Shown here piece after piece: positions 37,505-46,009 of a DNA stretch of 64,000 bases. The notes beneath the pieces are model-generated. The model worked only from the letters and a program-made list of their open reading frames with translations, did no database searches and had not been told where the DNA came from. Position 1 is the first letter of the stretch. Each line of letters opens with the position of its first letter. Position numbers and translations under genes: made by a program. The stretch comes from Nocardioides sp. GY 10127 (GTDB lineage: Bacteria > Actinomycetota > Actinomycetes > Propionibacteriales > Nocardioidaceae), in assembly GCF_004919085.1 (NCBI RefSeq), contig NZ_STGL01000005.1:1-64000 (forward strand), written 5' to 3'.

Positions 37505-38782
37505 TCAGAGCAGACCGAGGCGCTCGAGGTAGCCGTTGGCGAACCGGCCGTCCGGGTCGAGGGCGCGCCGCTGGGCGATCCAGTCCTCCGTATGCTCCCA
37601 GAGCCCCAGGTCGACGGGGCGGGTGAACGTCTTGCCCCAGTGGGCGCGCGGCGTGAACGGCGCCAGGGCCTGCTCGACCGCCCGGACGGCGTCCATCCGC
37701 GCCGCGACGTTGCGCCAGGTGAAGTGGAAGGCCAGCGAGGCCCGCCCGGCCGAGCCGGAGAGCCAGATGTCGTCCGCGGCGATGGTCCGCAGCTCGGAGA
37801 CCGCCATCGCCTCGGCGAAGACCGCCGGCGCCGCGTCCACCGCGGCGCGGAGGGCGGCCACCGCGCCGACGGCGTGCTCGAGCGGGACGAACCACTCGGA
37901 CTGGTCCTCGTCGCCGAAGCTCGGGTCGCCGTCGGGCGGGAAGTGCGGCAGGCGGGTGAACCAGGGGCCGGGCGTGCCGCGGGGCGTGAGGTGCTCGCTG
38001 GCGCCGAGCATCGCCGACGGGGCCTCGCCCGGCTGGGGCCTGCCCAGCAGCGCCTCGACCTCCTCGGCAGGGCGTCGGTCGTCGGTGCGGTGCTTGACCA
38101 CCACGTCGCCGACCGTGCCCCCGGGCTCGTCGACCCAGCGGGTGAAGACGCTGACGCTGTAGCCGGTCGCCATGACGGCGAGCGGGTCGGCGAGGAGCCG
38201 CTCCCACGGCAGGCCGGGGTGGATGTCCTGCACGACGTCGAAGGTCGGCACCAGGGCGAGCTCGAGCTCGGCCACCACGCCCTTGGCGCCGAGGCCGACC
38301 ACCATGCCCTCGAAGCCGGGCTCGCCCCGACGGACGGTGAGCAGGTCGCCGTCCGGCAGGACGACCGTGAGGGCCGCGACCGCCGAGGCGGCGATGCGGT
38401 TGCCCGTGCCGGAGCCGTGGGTGCCGGTGGACACCGCGCCGGCGACGCTGATGTGCGGCAGCGAGCCGGTGTTGGGCAGCGCCCACCCGGCGGCGTGGAT
38501 GGCGGGCAGCGCGTCGACGTAGCGCGCACCGCCCCCGACGAGCGCCGTGCCCGCCGCGGCGTCCACCGAGACGTGGTCGAGGTGGCGCAGCGAGACCTGC
38601 GTACCGGGGGTGTCGACGCCGTCGTTGAACGAGTGGCCGGTGCCCAGCACCCGGATCCGGTCGGCCCCGGCGACCACGCGGCGGAGCTCCTCGAGGTCCG
38701 CGGGCGCCGAGAACGAGCCCCGCGCGTAGGTGTGGTTGCCCGCCCAATTGCGTGCCGGACCGCCGTCCGCCGCCACCGTCAT
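37505..38782 (-). CDS. alditol oxidase (FAD-linked)
   Basis: VAO-family oxidase of 425 aa resembling Streptomyces AldO. RVLGTGHSFND carries His50, the expected covalent FAD attachment site. Also seen are NTGSLPHISVAGAVSTGTHGSG, the C-terminal substrate domain (ASLAFHFTWRN) and HWGKTFT. Such enzymes oxidise terminal hydroxyls of xylitol, sorbitol or mannitol, releasing H2O2. The ATG has GAGGAGG upstream. It lies between a palindrome array and the lutA promoter, with no rhamnose operator of its own. Confidence 0.85.
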   Translation of the reverse strand: MTVAADGGPARNWAGNHTYARGSFSAPADLEELRRVVAGADRIRVLGTGHSFNDGVDTPGTQVSLRHLDHVSVDAAAGTALVGGGARYVDALPAIHAAGWALPNTGSLPHISVAGAVSTGTHGSGTGNRIAASAVAALTVVLPDGDLLTVRRGEPGFEGMVVGLGAKGVVAELELALVPTFDVVQDIHPGLPWERLLADPLAVMATGYSVSVFTRWVDEPGGTVGDVVVKHRTDDRRPAEEVEALLGRPQPGEAPSAMLGASEHLTPRGTPGPWFTRLPHFPPDGDPSFGDEDQSEWFVPLEHAVGAVAALRAAVDAAPAVFAEAMAVSELRTIAADDIWLSGSAGRASLAFHFTWRNVAARMDAVRAVEQALAPFTPRAHWGKTFTRPVDLGLWEHTEDWIAQRRALDPDGRFANGYLERLGLL

Positions 38783-38828
38783 GCCCGCCTCCTCGCGCCG
38801 CCCCGGTGGCGGTGCTCACAGGGTAGGT

Positions 38829-39212
38829 CGGTCCTCGTGCCCACGAGGACCGAGGGCGGGAGCGGGCGCGGGCTCAGGCGGGTGTGGGCGTCTGTGGTGC
38901 CCGTTCGGTCCTCGTGGCGGCGAGGACTGAGCTGTTGGGCGGCGGGTGGGTGCGGTTCGGTCCTCGTGTCGATGAGGACCGAACGGCTTGGCGGCCGGTC
39001 GGTGCGGTTCGGTCCTCGTGCCGACGAGGACCGAACGGTCGGCGGCCGGTCGGTGCGGTTCAGTCCTGGTGGCCACGAGGACCGAAGGCGGGAGCGGACG
39101 CGGTCGCAGGCGGGCGCAGCAGGGCGTGGCGCCCCTTCGGTCCTCGTGCCGACGAGGACCGAACGAGGGCACCGGTGGGCGCGGGGGACGGTCCTCGTGG
39201 CCACGAGGACCG
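38829..39212. repeat. array of seven dispersed palindromes (type shared with 58.9-59.5 kb)
   Basis: Seven copies of a 24-28-bp palindrome whose arms are TTCGGTCCTCGTG and CACGAGGACCGAA, at about 38829, 38909, 38968, 39008, 39058, 39137 and 39189. Loop bases vary (CCC, GCG, TCG, CCG, GCC), with compensating arm changes in some copies. Inter-copy DNA is dissimilar. The gap 38783-39286 between alditol oxidase and rhaB holds only this array. Confidence 0.9.
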
Positions 39213-39286
39213 AACGCCACCCAGCCGCCCCGGGGCAGCCCCGGGCAGCGGCAGCCCCGGGGCAGCCCCACCGGCCACCAAACCCG

Positions 39287-40780
39287 TCAGCGCGGGAGAC
39301 GCGCCTCGGCAGCGTCCCAGTCGAGCGCGGCGGACGGCTCGAAACGACCCAGCTCGTGGGTGCGCCGCAGCAGCGCACGCATGGCGGGCAGGTCGGGCAG
39401 GTCGACGCCGAGGGCCCGGCCCTGCACCAGGACGTTGCCGAGCGCCGCGGCCTCACCGGGGCCGGCGAGCACGGGCACCCCGCAGGCGTCGGCGGTGAGC
39501 TGGCACAGGAGGCTGTTGTGCGACCCGCCGCCGACCACGTGGACGACCGAGAAGTCCCGGCCCGCCAGCCGGGCGGCGGTCCGCAGGTGGCGACGGTAGG
39601 CCAGGGCGAGCGAGTCGAGGATCGTCCGGGCGATCTCCACCGGCGTGGACGGGACGGGCTCCCCCGCCTCCTCGGCCAGGCGCTGCACGCGGGCCGGCAT
39701 GTCGCCCGGCGGGAGCAGGCGCGGGTCGTTGATGTCGACGACGGTGCGCAGCGGCTCCGCGTCGGCCGCGGCGGCCAGCAGCGTGGCCAGGTCGGTGCCG
39801 GGCACCCCGCGCTCCGCCCAGCGCTTCTGCGACTCCGAGAGCACCCAGAGCCCCATCACGTTCTTGAGGAACCGGACGGTGCCGTCGACGCCGCCCTCGT
39901 TGGTGAAGTCGGCGAGGCGGGCCTCCTCGGTGAGCACCGGCTCCGGCAGCTCGAGGCCGACCAGCGACCAGGTGCCCGACGAGACGTAGGCGAAGTCCTC
40001 GTTCGCGGCGGGCACGCCGACGACGGCCGAGGCGGTGTCGTGCGAGCCCACGGCCACGACGGGCACCTGCGCACCCTCGGGCAGCCCGATGGCCTCCGCG
40101 ATGGCGGGGAGCAGGTGGCCGACGACCGACCCCGGGTCCCGCAGGGGCGGCAGGACGCCGGCCCGCAGGCCGGCCTTCTCGACCAGCTCGGTCGCCCACT
40201 CACCGGTGGTGGCGTCGTAGAGCTGGGTGGTGGAGGCGTTGGTCCGCTCCGCGCCGACCTCGCCCGTGAGCCAGTAGCCCAGCAGGTCGGGCAGCATGAG
40301 CAGGGTCTCGGCCTGCTCCAGCGCGGCGGTGCCTCGGGCGGCCACGAGCTGCCACAGCGTGTTGAACTGGAGCTGCTGGAGCCCGGTGGTCGCGTAGAGC
40401 CCGGCGGCGTCGAACCCGGAGCCCGGGTCGGCGAGCGCCTGCTCGGCCACGCCGTCGGTGCGGCTGTCGCGGTAGGTGTACGGGTTGCCGAGGAGCCGGC
40501 CGTCACGGTCGAGCAGGCCGTAGTCGACCGCCCAGGAGTCGATGCCGACGGCGTCCAGGCGTCCGGTCGCCACGACCTTGGTGAGACCGGCGAGGATCTC
40601 GCGGTGGATGCCCAGCACGTCCCAGAACAGCCCGTCGTGGGCCCGCACCCCGCCGTTGGGGAAGCGGTGGACCTCCTCCAGGTGCAGCGTCGTCGGGGAG
40701 ACGGTGGCGACCATGATCCGGCCGCTGGTGGCGCCGAGGTCGACGGCCGCGACGCGCATCGCCGTGGTGGGGGTGCTCAT
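39287..40780 (-). CDS. rhaB: rhamnulokinase
   Basis: FGGY-family kinase of 497 aa phosphorylating L-rhamnulose. N-terminal MRVAAVDLGATSGRIMVATV is the ATP-binding/sugar-kinase motif and DAVGIDSWAVDYGLLDRDGRLLGNPYTYRD is diagnostic of RhaB. AVGSHDTASAVVGVPA, YVSSGTWSLVGLEL and VVGGGSHNSLLCQ complete it. ATG 40780 has CGAGGAA upstream. Lies 181 bp downstream of the bifunctional aldolase gene and probably belongs to the rhaI operon. Confidence 0.93.
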   Translation of the reverse strand: MSTPTTAMRVAAVDLGATSGRIMVATVSPTTLHLEEVHRFPNGGVRAHDGLFWDVLGIHREILAGLTKVVATGRLDAVGIDSWAVDYGLLDRDGRLLGNPYTYRDSRTDGVAEQALADPGSGFDAAGLYATTGLQQLQFNTLWQLVAARGTAALEQAETLLMLPDLLGYWLTGEVGAERTNASTTQLYDATTGEWATELVEKAGLRAGVLPPLRDPGSVVGHLLPAIAEAIGLPEGAQVPVVAVGSHDTASAVVGVPAANEDFAYVSSGTWSLVGLELPEPVLTEEARLADFTNEGGVDGTVRFLKNVMGLWVLSESQKRWAERGVPGTDLATLLAAAADAEPLRTVVDINDPRLLPPGDMPARVQRLAEEAGEPVPSTPVEIARTILDSLALAYRRHLRTAARLAGRDFSVVHVVGGGSHNSLLCQLTADACGVPVLAGPGEAAALGNVLVQGRALGVDLPDLPAMRALLRRTHELGRFEPSAALDWDAAEARLPR

Positions 40781-40961
40781 GGTGCGGTTCCTCGCTGTGC
40801 TGGGGCCGACCGTGGGCCCTGCGGGGGCAGGTCCTGACGCGTCGGCATGGGTGGGTCTCGAGCAGGGGGGGTGGTGCGCCGCACCCGCCGGACCGGCCCA
40901 GAGGTAGGGGTCGGTCCGACGGGTGCGGGTGCTGCGGTCCCGCGCGGTGCGCGGGGCTGGG

Positions 40962-42998
40962 TCAGCGCAGGAACGCGGCCGCCACACCGGCGTCCACGGG
41001 GATGTGGAGACCGGTGGTGTGGGTCATCTCCGGGCCGCAGAGCACGAAGACGGCGTTCGCGATGTTCTCCGGGAGCACCTCGCGCTTGAGGATGGTCCGC
41101 TGGGCGTAGTACTTGCCCAGGTCCTGCTCGTCGACGCCGTAGACGGCGGCGCGGTTGGCGCCCCAGCCGCCGGCGAAGATGCCGGAGCCCTGGACGACGC
41201 CGTCGGGGTTCACGCCGTTGACCTTGATCTGGTGGGCGCCGAGCTCGGCGGCCAGCAGACGGACCTGGTGGGCCTGGTCGGCCTTGGCGGCACCGTAGGC
41301 GACGTTGTTCGGGCCGGCGAAGATCGAGTTCTTCGAGGAGATGTAGACGATGTCGCCGCCCATCTCCTGCTCGATCATCACCTTGGCGGTGGCCTGGGCG
41401 ACGAGGAACGAGCCCTTCGCCATGACGTCGTGCTGGAGGTCCCAGTCCTTCTCGGTGGTCTCGAGCAGCGAGCGCGAGAGCGAGAGGCCGGCGTTGTTGA
41501 CGACGAGGTCGACACCGCCGAACGCGAGCACCGCGGCGTCCACCATGGCCTTGACGGCCTCGGCGGAGGAGACGTCCACCTGGACGCCGACGGCGACGTC
41601 GGTGCTGCCGATCTCGGCGGCCGAGGCGATCGCCTTCTCGAGGTTCAGGTCCGCGATGACGACGCAGGCGCCCTCGGCGGCCAGCTTCTTGGCGGTGGCC
41701 AGGCCGATGCCGGAGGCGGCACCGGTGACCAGCGCGACGCGGGTGGCGAGCGGCTTGGGCTTCGGCATCCGCTGGAGCTTGGCCTCCTCCAGCGCCCAGT
41801 ACTCGATCCGGAACTTCTCCGACTCGTCGATGGGGGCGTAGGTGGAGAGGCCCTCGGCGCCGCGCATCACGTTGATGGCGTTGATGTAGAACTCGCCGGC
41901 CACGCGGGCGGTCTGCTTGTTCTTGCCGAAGGAGAACATGCCGACGCCGGGGACGAGGACGATGAGCGGGTCCTTGCCGCGGATCGCCGGGCTGTCCGGG
42001 GTGGCGTTGCGCTCGTAGTAGCCGGCGTAGTCCTCGCGGTAGGCGACCGCGATCTCCTTGAGGCGGGCGATGGAGTCCTCGACCGACGCGTCCGCGGGCA
42101 GGTCGAGCACCATCGGCTTGACCTTGGTCCGCAGGAAGTGGTCCGGGCAGGACGTGCCGAGCTCGGCCAGGCGCGGGTGGTTCTCGGCCTCGAGGAAGTC
42201 CAGGACGACCTGAGCGTCGGTGAAGTGACCGACCATCGGGGCGTCGCCGGACGCGATGCCACGGATCGTCGGGGCCAGGGCGGCGGCCTTGGCCTTGCGC
42301 TCGGCCTCGGGCAGCGGGCCGAAGCCGGCGAGCTTCCCGCCGAACGGCTCGGCCTTCGAGTTCTCCGCGATGTAGGACGCGGCGGTGTCGATGATCCAGA
42401 GGCTGTTGGTCTCGGCCTCCTCGGAGGTGTCGCCCCAGGCGGTGATGCCGTGGCCGCCGAGGATGCAGCCGATCGCCTGCGGGTTCTTCTCCTTGATCTC
42501 GGCGATGTCGAGACCGAGCTGGAAGCCGGGGCGGCGCCACGGGACCCAGACGACCTTGTCGCCGAAGATCGTGGTGGTCAGCTCCTGGCCGTCCTTCGAC
42601 GTCGCGATGGCGATGCCGGAGTCGGGGTGCAGGTGGTCCACGTGCGCGGCGTCGACGAGGCCGTGCATGGCGGTGTCGATGGACGGCGCGGCGCCACCCT
42701 TGCCGTGCAGGCAGAAGTCGAACGCGGCGACCATCTCGTCCTCGCGGTCGATGCCCGGGTAGACGTTGACCAGCGAGCGCATCCGGTCGAGGCGGAGGAC
42801 GGCCAGGCCGGACTCCTTGAGGGTGCCGAGGTCGCCACCGGACCCCTTGACCCAGACCAGCTCGATCTCCTCACCGGTGACCGGGTCGGTCTCGGTGCCC
42901 TTGGCGGAGGTGTTGCCGCCGGCGTAGTTGGTGTTCTTGGGGTCCGCGCCGAGGCGGTTCGAGCGCGCGATCAGGTCGGCGGCTGCGGGGTTCGTCAT
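40962..42998 (-). CDS. bifunctional rhamnulose-1-phosphate aldolase / short-chain (lactaldehyde) dehydrogenase
   Basis: Fusion protein of 678 aa, RhaEW-like (Bacillus YuxG type). Residues 1-400 are a class II aldolase (NTNYAGGNTSAKG, DAAHVDHLHPDSGIAIATSKDG, CILGGHGITAWGD). Residues 420-678 are a short-chain dehydrogenase (VALVTGAASGIGLATAKKLA, VVNNAGLS, catalytic YGAAK). It cleaves rhamnulose-1-phosphate to DHAP and L-lactaldehyde and oxidises the latter to L-lactate. Between rhaI and rhaB, so part of the rhamnose operon. L-lactate would feed LutABC. Confidence 0.92.
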   Translation of the reverse strand: MTNPAAADLIARSNRLGADPKNTNYAGGNTSAKGTETDPVTGEEIELVWVKGSGGDLGTLKESGLAVLRLDRMRSLVNVYPGIDREDEMVAAFDFCLHGKGGAAPSIDTAMHGLVDAAHVDHLHPDSGIAIATSKDGQELTTTIFGDKVVWVPWRRPGFQLGLDIAEIKEKNPQAIGCILGGHGITAWGDTSEEAETNSLWIIDTAASYIAENSKAEPFGGKLAGFGPLPEAERKAKAAALAPTIRGIASGDAPMVGHFTDAQVVLDFLEAENHPRLAELGTSCPDHFLRTKVKPMVLDLPADASVEDSIARLKEIAVAYREDYAGYYERNATPDSPAIRGKDPLIVLVPGVGMFSFGKNKQTARVAGEFYINAINVMRGAEGLSTYAPIDESEKFRIEYWALEEAKLQRMPKPKPLATRVALVTGAASGIGLATAKKLAAEGACVVIADLNLEKAIASAAEIGSTDVAVGVQVDVSSAEAVKAMVDAAVLAFGGVDLVVNNAGLSLSRSLLETTEKDWDLQHDVMAKGSFLVAQATAKVMIEQEMGGDIVYISSKNSIFAGPNNVAYGAAKADQAHQVRLLAAELGAHQIKVNGVNPDGVVQGSGIFAGGWGANRAAVYGVDEQDLGKYYAQRTILKREVLPENIANAVFVLCGPEMTHTTGLHIPVDAGVAAAFLR

Positions 42999-43063
42999 GT
43001 CTCTCGTTTTCCTCGTCGGAGTTGACGTGTCGGTGGTGACGGGCTGAACGGACGTGGACCGGA

Positions 43064-44242
43064 TCAGGTCCAGGACATCTGGGTGCCGCCGACACGGGCG
43101 GCCTCGATCTGCTCCTGGTAGCCCGAGGCCGCGTAGGCCTTCATCGGGTCGGCGGGCAGGCCCCGCTCCTCGCGCCAGGCGGCGAGGTCGGCGCGGACGT
43201 CGGTGTAGAAGGCGTCCATCAGGATCTGGTGGGCGGCGAGCACCTCGCCGGCGTCCTGCGCGGCGGTGAGCGCCTCGCGGTCGACGAGCAGCGCACGCGC
43301 CGTCATCTCCTGGACGTTGAGCACCGACCGCATCTGGCCGGGGATCTTGCCCTCGACGTTGTGGCACTCGTCGAGCATGAAGGCGACCGGGCTGGTGCCG
43401 TCCGGGTTGGCCGGGCCGTAGCCGCCGTTGCGGATGACCTCGAAGATGATGCGGAACAGCTGGAACGGGTCCGCGGCGCCCACGATCAGGTCGTCGTCGG
43501 CGTAGAAGCGGCTGTTGAAGTCGAACGACCCGAGCTTGCCCAGGCGCAGGAGCTGCATCGCGATGAACTCGATGTTCGTGCCGGGCGCGTGGTGACCGGT
43601 GTCGAGGCAGACCACGGCCTTGTCGCCGAGCGCGCTGACCTGGGCGTACGAGGTGCCCCAGTCCGGCACGTCGGTGTGGTAGAACGCCGGCTCGAAGAAC
43701 TTGTACTCGAGCACGAGGCGCTGCTCGTCGCCGATGCGGTCGTAGATCTTGCTCAGCGAGTCGTGCAGGCGGTCCTGGCGGCCGCGCAGGTCGGCCTGGC
43801 CCGGGTAGTTCGAGCCGTCCGCGAGCCAGATCTTGAGGTCCTGGCTGCCGGTGGCGTTCATGACGTCGATGCACTCGAAGTGGTGGTCGATCGCCTTCTG
43901 GCGGATCTTGGCGTCGGCGTGCGTGAGGCCGCCGAACTTGTAGTCGTCGTCCTGGAACGTGTTGGAGTTGACCGTCCCGAGCTTCACGCCGAGGCCCTGG
44001 GCGTACTCGCTCAGCGCGGCGAAGTCGTCGACGAGGTCCCACGGGATGTGGAGGGCGACGGACGGCGCGAGGCCGGTGTGCTTGTGCACCTGGGCCGCGT
44101 CCGCGATCTTCTCCTCCACGGTGCGCGGCGTGCCGGGGCTGCCGAACACCTTGAAGCGGGTGCCCGAGTTGCCGAACGCCCACGAGGGCAGCTCGATGGC
44201 CTGGCCCTCCAGGAGGGGGGCGATCGAGGCGAAGTCAGTCAT
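43064..44242 (-). CDS. rhaI: L-rhamnose isomerase
   Basis: TIM-barrel isomerase of 392 aa of the Pseudomonas stutzeri L-RhI type, converting L-rhamnose to L-rhamnulose. Metal-site and substrate segments are seen: ALHIPWDLVDD, LKIWLADGSNYPGQ, LEYKFFEPAFYHTDVPDWGT, VCLDTGHHAPGTNIEF and GSFDFNSRFYADDDL. ATG 44242 with GGAG upstream. A LacI operator lies 16-27 bp before the start. First gene of rhaI - aldolase fusion - rhaB. Confidence 0.95.
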   Translation of the reverse strand: MTDFASIAPLLEGQAIELPSWAFGNSGTRFKVFGSPGTPRTVEEKIADAAQVHKHTGLAPSVALHIPWDLVDDFAALSEYAQGLGVKLGTVNSNTFQDDDYKFGGLTHADAKIRQKAIDHHFECIDVMNATGSQDLKIWLADGSNYPGQADLRGRQDRLHDSLSKIYDRIGDEQRLVLEYKFFEPAFYHTDVPDWGTSYAQVSALGDKAVVCLDTGHHAPGTNIEFIAMQLLRLGKLGSFDFNSRFYADDDLIVGAADPFQLFRIIFEVIRNGGYGPANPDGTSPVAFMLDECHNVEGKIPGQMRSVLNVQEMTARALLVDREALTAAQDAGEVLAAHQILMDAFYTDVRADLAAWREERGLPADPMKAYAASGYQEQIEAARVGGTQMSWT

Positions 44243-44257
44243 GGTCTACTCCAGTTC

Positions 44258-44269
44258 TGAAACGTTTCA
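44258..44269. promoter_or_regulatory. LacI-family operator upstream of rhaI
   Basis: TGAAACGTTTCA, perfect 12-bp palindrome, same core as the lutA and rhaT operators. No clear -35/-10 pair is visible. Confidence 0.78.
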
Positions 44270-44458
44270 TTGCACAGGATGGCGCGTGAGCCCGCAGATG
44301 TCGAGCCCGCGACCGCGCTCGCCCCCGGTGCGGTCGGGGCAGGGACCCGGGCTCGGGTCTCTCCCCCGGCCGCACCGTCCGTCCCGCCGTCGGCGGGTCC
44401 GGTGGCGTCCGGTCGGTGGTGCGGTGCGTGGTGTCCGGCGGGTGCCGGACCGGGTGGA

Positions 44459-44791
44459 TCAGGACGGCAGCTGGTCGGCGAGGTGGAAGACCTCGCGGAC
44501 GAAGTGGAAGCCCTCGTCCGGCGGGGTGTCCCCGTCGGCGAAGAGCCGCGCCATCTCCGCCTGCCAGCGGGCGTTGACCTCGGTCTCGGCCATGGCGGCG
44601 AGCGAGGCGTCGAGGTCGTCCGACTCGACGTAGCCGATGAGGAGCCCGTCCTCGCGCAGGAAGAGCGAGTAGTTGCGCCAGCCGGTGGCGTCCAGGGCCT
44701 GGCACATCTCCGGCCACACGTGGGCGTGCGCCTCGGCGTAGGCCTCGAGGTGGGCGGGGTCCACCTGGCTGGTGAAGCAGTAGCGGGGCAC
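44459..44791 (-). CDS. rhaM: L-rhamnose mutarotase
   Basis: Small protein of 110 aa interconverting rhamnose anomers. VPRYCFTSQVDPAHLEAYAEAHAHVWPEMCQALDATGWRNYSLFL is the RhaM family core (catalytic His in AHAHVWPE), with WQAEMARLF near the end. GTG 44791 preceded by GGAAGGGGAG. It lies between rhaS and rhaI; a hairpin at 44831-44863 separates it from rhaS. Confidence 0.9.
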   Translation of the reverse strand: MPRYCFTSQVDPAHLEAYAEAHAHVWPEMCQALDATGWRNYSLFLREDGLLIGYVESDDLDASLAAMAETEVNARWQAEMARLFADGDTPPDEGFHFVREVFHLADQLPS

Positions 44792-44830
44792 GGGGGCTCC
44801 CCTTCCGGGTCGTGCGGGAGGTGCGGGGTG

Positions 44831-44863
44831 CGGGTGGCCCGGCCGGTGGGGCCGGGCCACCCG
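44831..44863 (-). terminator. hairpin between rhaS and rhaM
   Basis: 14-bp stem (44831-44844 with 44850-44863) 89 bp after the rhaS stop. A terminator or attenuator separating the transporter from the catabolic genes. Confidence 0.6.
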
Positions 44864-44951
44864 CCCGCGTCGCCGGGGCGACGCGGTGCCGATCAAGGAT
44901 CAGCCGATCAGGGATCAGCGGATCAGCTCGTCAGCCGATCGACGTCGACGA

Positions 44952-45986
44952 TCAGAAGTCGAAGTCGTCGATGTTGTCGGCGTTGAACTTGTACGGGTCG
45001 CCGAGGAGGACGGTCCCGTCCGCGCCCACGGTGTAGTCGCCCAGGTCGCCGGCGGTGAAGGTGTCGCCCTCGGCGCCGGTGATGGTGCCGTCGACGAGCG
45101 CCTTGGCGGCGTAGGCGGCCAGGTAGCCCAGCTCCTCCGGGTTCCACAGGGCGAACTCGGTGACGGTGCCGTCCTTGACGTACTCACGCATCTGGTTCGG
45201 GGTGCCGAGGCCGGTCACGGCCACCTTGCCCTTGTAGGAGGAGGTGGAGACGTAACGAGCGGCGGCCGCGATGCCCACGGTGGTGGGGCTGACGATGCCC
45301 TTGAGGTCCGGGTAGGTCTGCAGCAGGGCGGCGGTCTTGTCGAACGAGGTCTGGTCGTCGTCGTCGCCGTAGACCACGTCGACGAGGTCGATGTTCGGGT
45401 GGTCGGCCTTGAGGTCCTTCTTCATGAGCTCGATCCAGGCGTTCTGGTTCGTCGCGTTGGCCGCGGCGGACAGGATCGCGATCTGGCCCGAGTCACCGAT
45501 CTGGTCGGCGATCATGTCGACCTGCACCTTGGCGATGCCCTCGGCGGTGGCCTGGTTGACGTAGATGTCGCGGCAGTCGGTGTCGACGTCGGAGTCGAAG
45601 GTGACGATCTTGACGCCCGCGTCGCTGGCCTGGTTGAGGCTGTCGCAGAGGGCGGTCGGGTCGTTGGCCGAGAGCACCAGGGCGGAGGTGCCCTGCTGCG
45701 CGGCGGTCTGGATGAAGGAGACCTGGCCGTCGGGGGTGGCCGTGTCGGGGCCGACCTCGCTGTAGGTGCCGCCGAACTCCTCGACGGCCTTCTGGCCGCC
45801 GGCGTCGGAGGTCTCGAAGTACGGGTTGCCCAGGTTCTTGGGCAGGAAGGTGACCGAGATGTCCCCGTCGGAGGAGGAGGACGAGTCGGACGAGGTGTCC
45901 GTGGTGCTGCCGCAAGCGGTCAGACCCAGGGTCGCGCTGAGCACGACGGCCGCGACGGCCGAGGCACGCCGGTTGAGGAACTTCAT
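44952..45986 (-). CDS. rhaS: rhamnose ABC transporter substrate-binding lipoprotein
   Basis: Protein of 344 aa with lipoprotein signal MKFLNRRASAVAAVVLSATLGLTAC (lipobox LTAC), a Ser/Asp linker, then a type I periplasmic-binding fold (ISVTFLPKNLGNPYFETSDAGGQKAVEEFGG). This PKNLGNPYF start matches RhaS/autoinducer-2-type binding proteins. ATG 45986 has GAAGGGAAG upstream. Last gene of the rhaT-rhaP-rhaQ-rhaS unit. Confidence 0.93.
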   Translation of the reverse strand: MKFLNRRASAVAAVVLSATLGLTACGSTTDTSSDSSSSSDGDISVTFLPKNLGNPYFETSDAGGQKAVEEFGGTYSEVGPDTATPDGQVSFIQTAAQQGTSALVLSANDPTALCDSLNQASDAGVKIVTFDSDVDTDCRDIYVNQATAEGIAKVQVDMIADQIGDSGQIAILSAAANATNQNAWIELMKKDLKADHPNIDLVDVVYGDDDDQTSFDKTAALLQTYPDLKGIVSPTTVGIAAAARYVSTSSYKGKVAVTGLGTPNQMREYVKDGTVTEFALWNPEELGYLAAYAAKALVDGTITGAEGDTFTAGDLGDYTVGADGTVLLGDPYKFNADNIDDFDF

Positions 45987-46009
45987 CGTTCTTCCCTTCT
46001 GGTGGGGTG

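Noticed and set aside
43000..44183. 1073-codon fusion of the bifunctional aldolase with an upstream frame
   Set aside because: The upstream part is a shadow of rhaI; the true ATG at 42998 starts with MTNPAAADLIARSNRLG of the family.
44885..44960. Cluster of GATCAG motifs at the 3' end of rhaS
   Set aside because: Irregular spacing and partly inside the coding end; no symmetric or periodic structure convincing enough for a regulatory claim.
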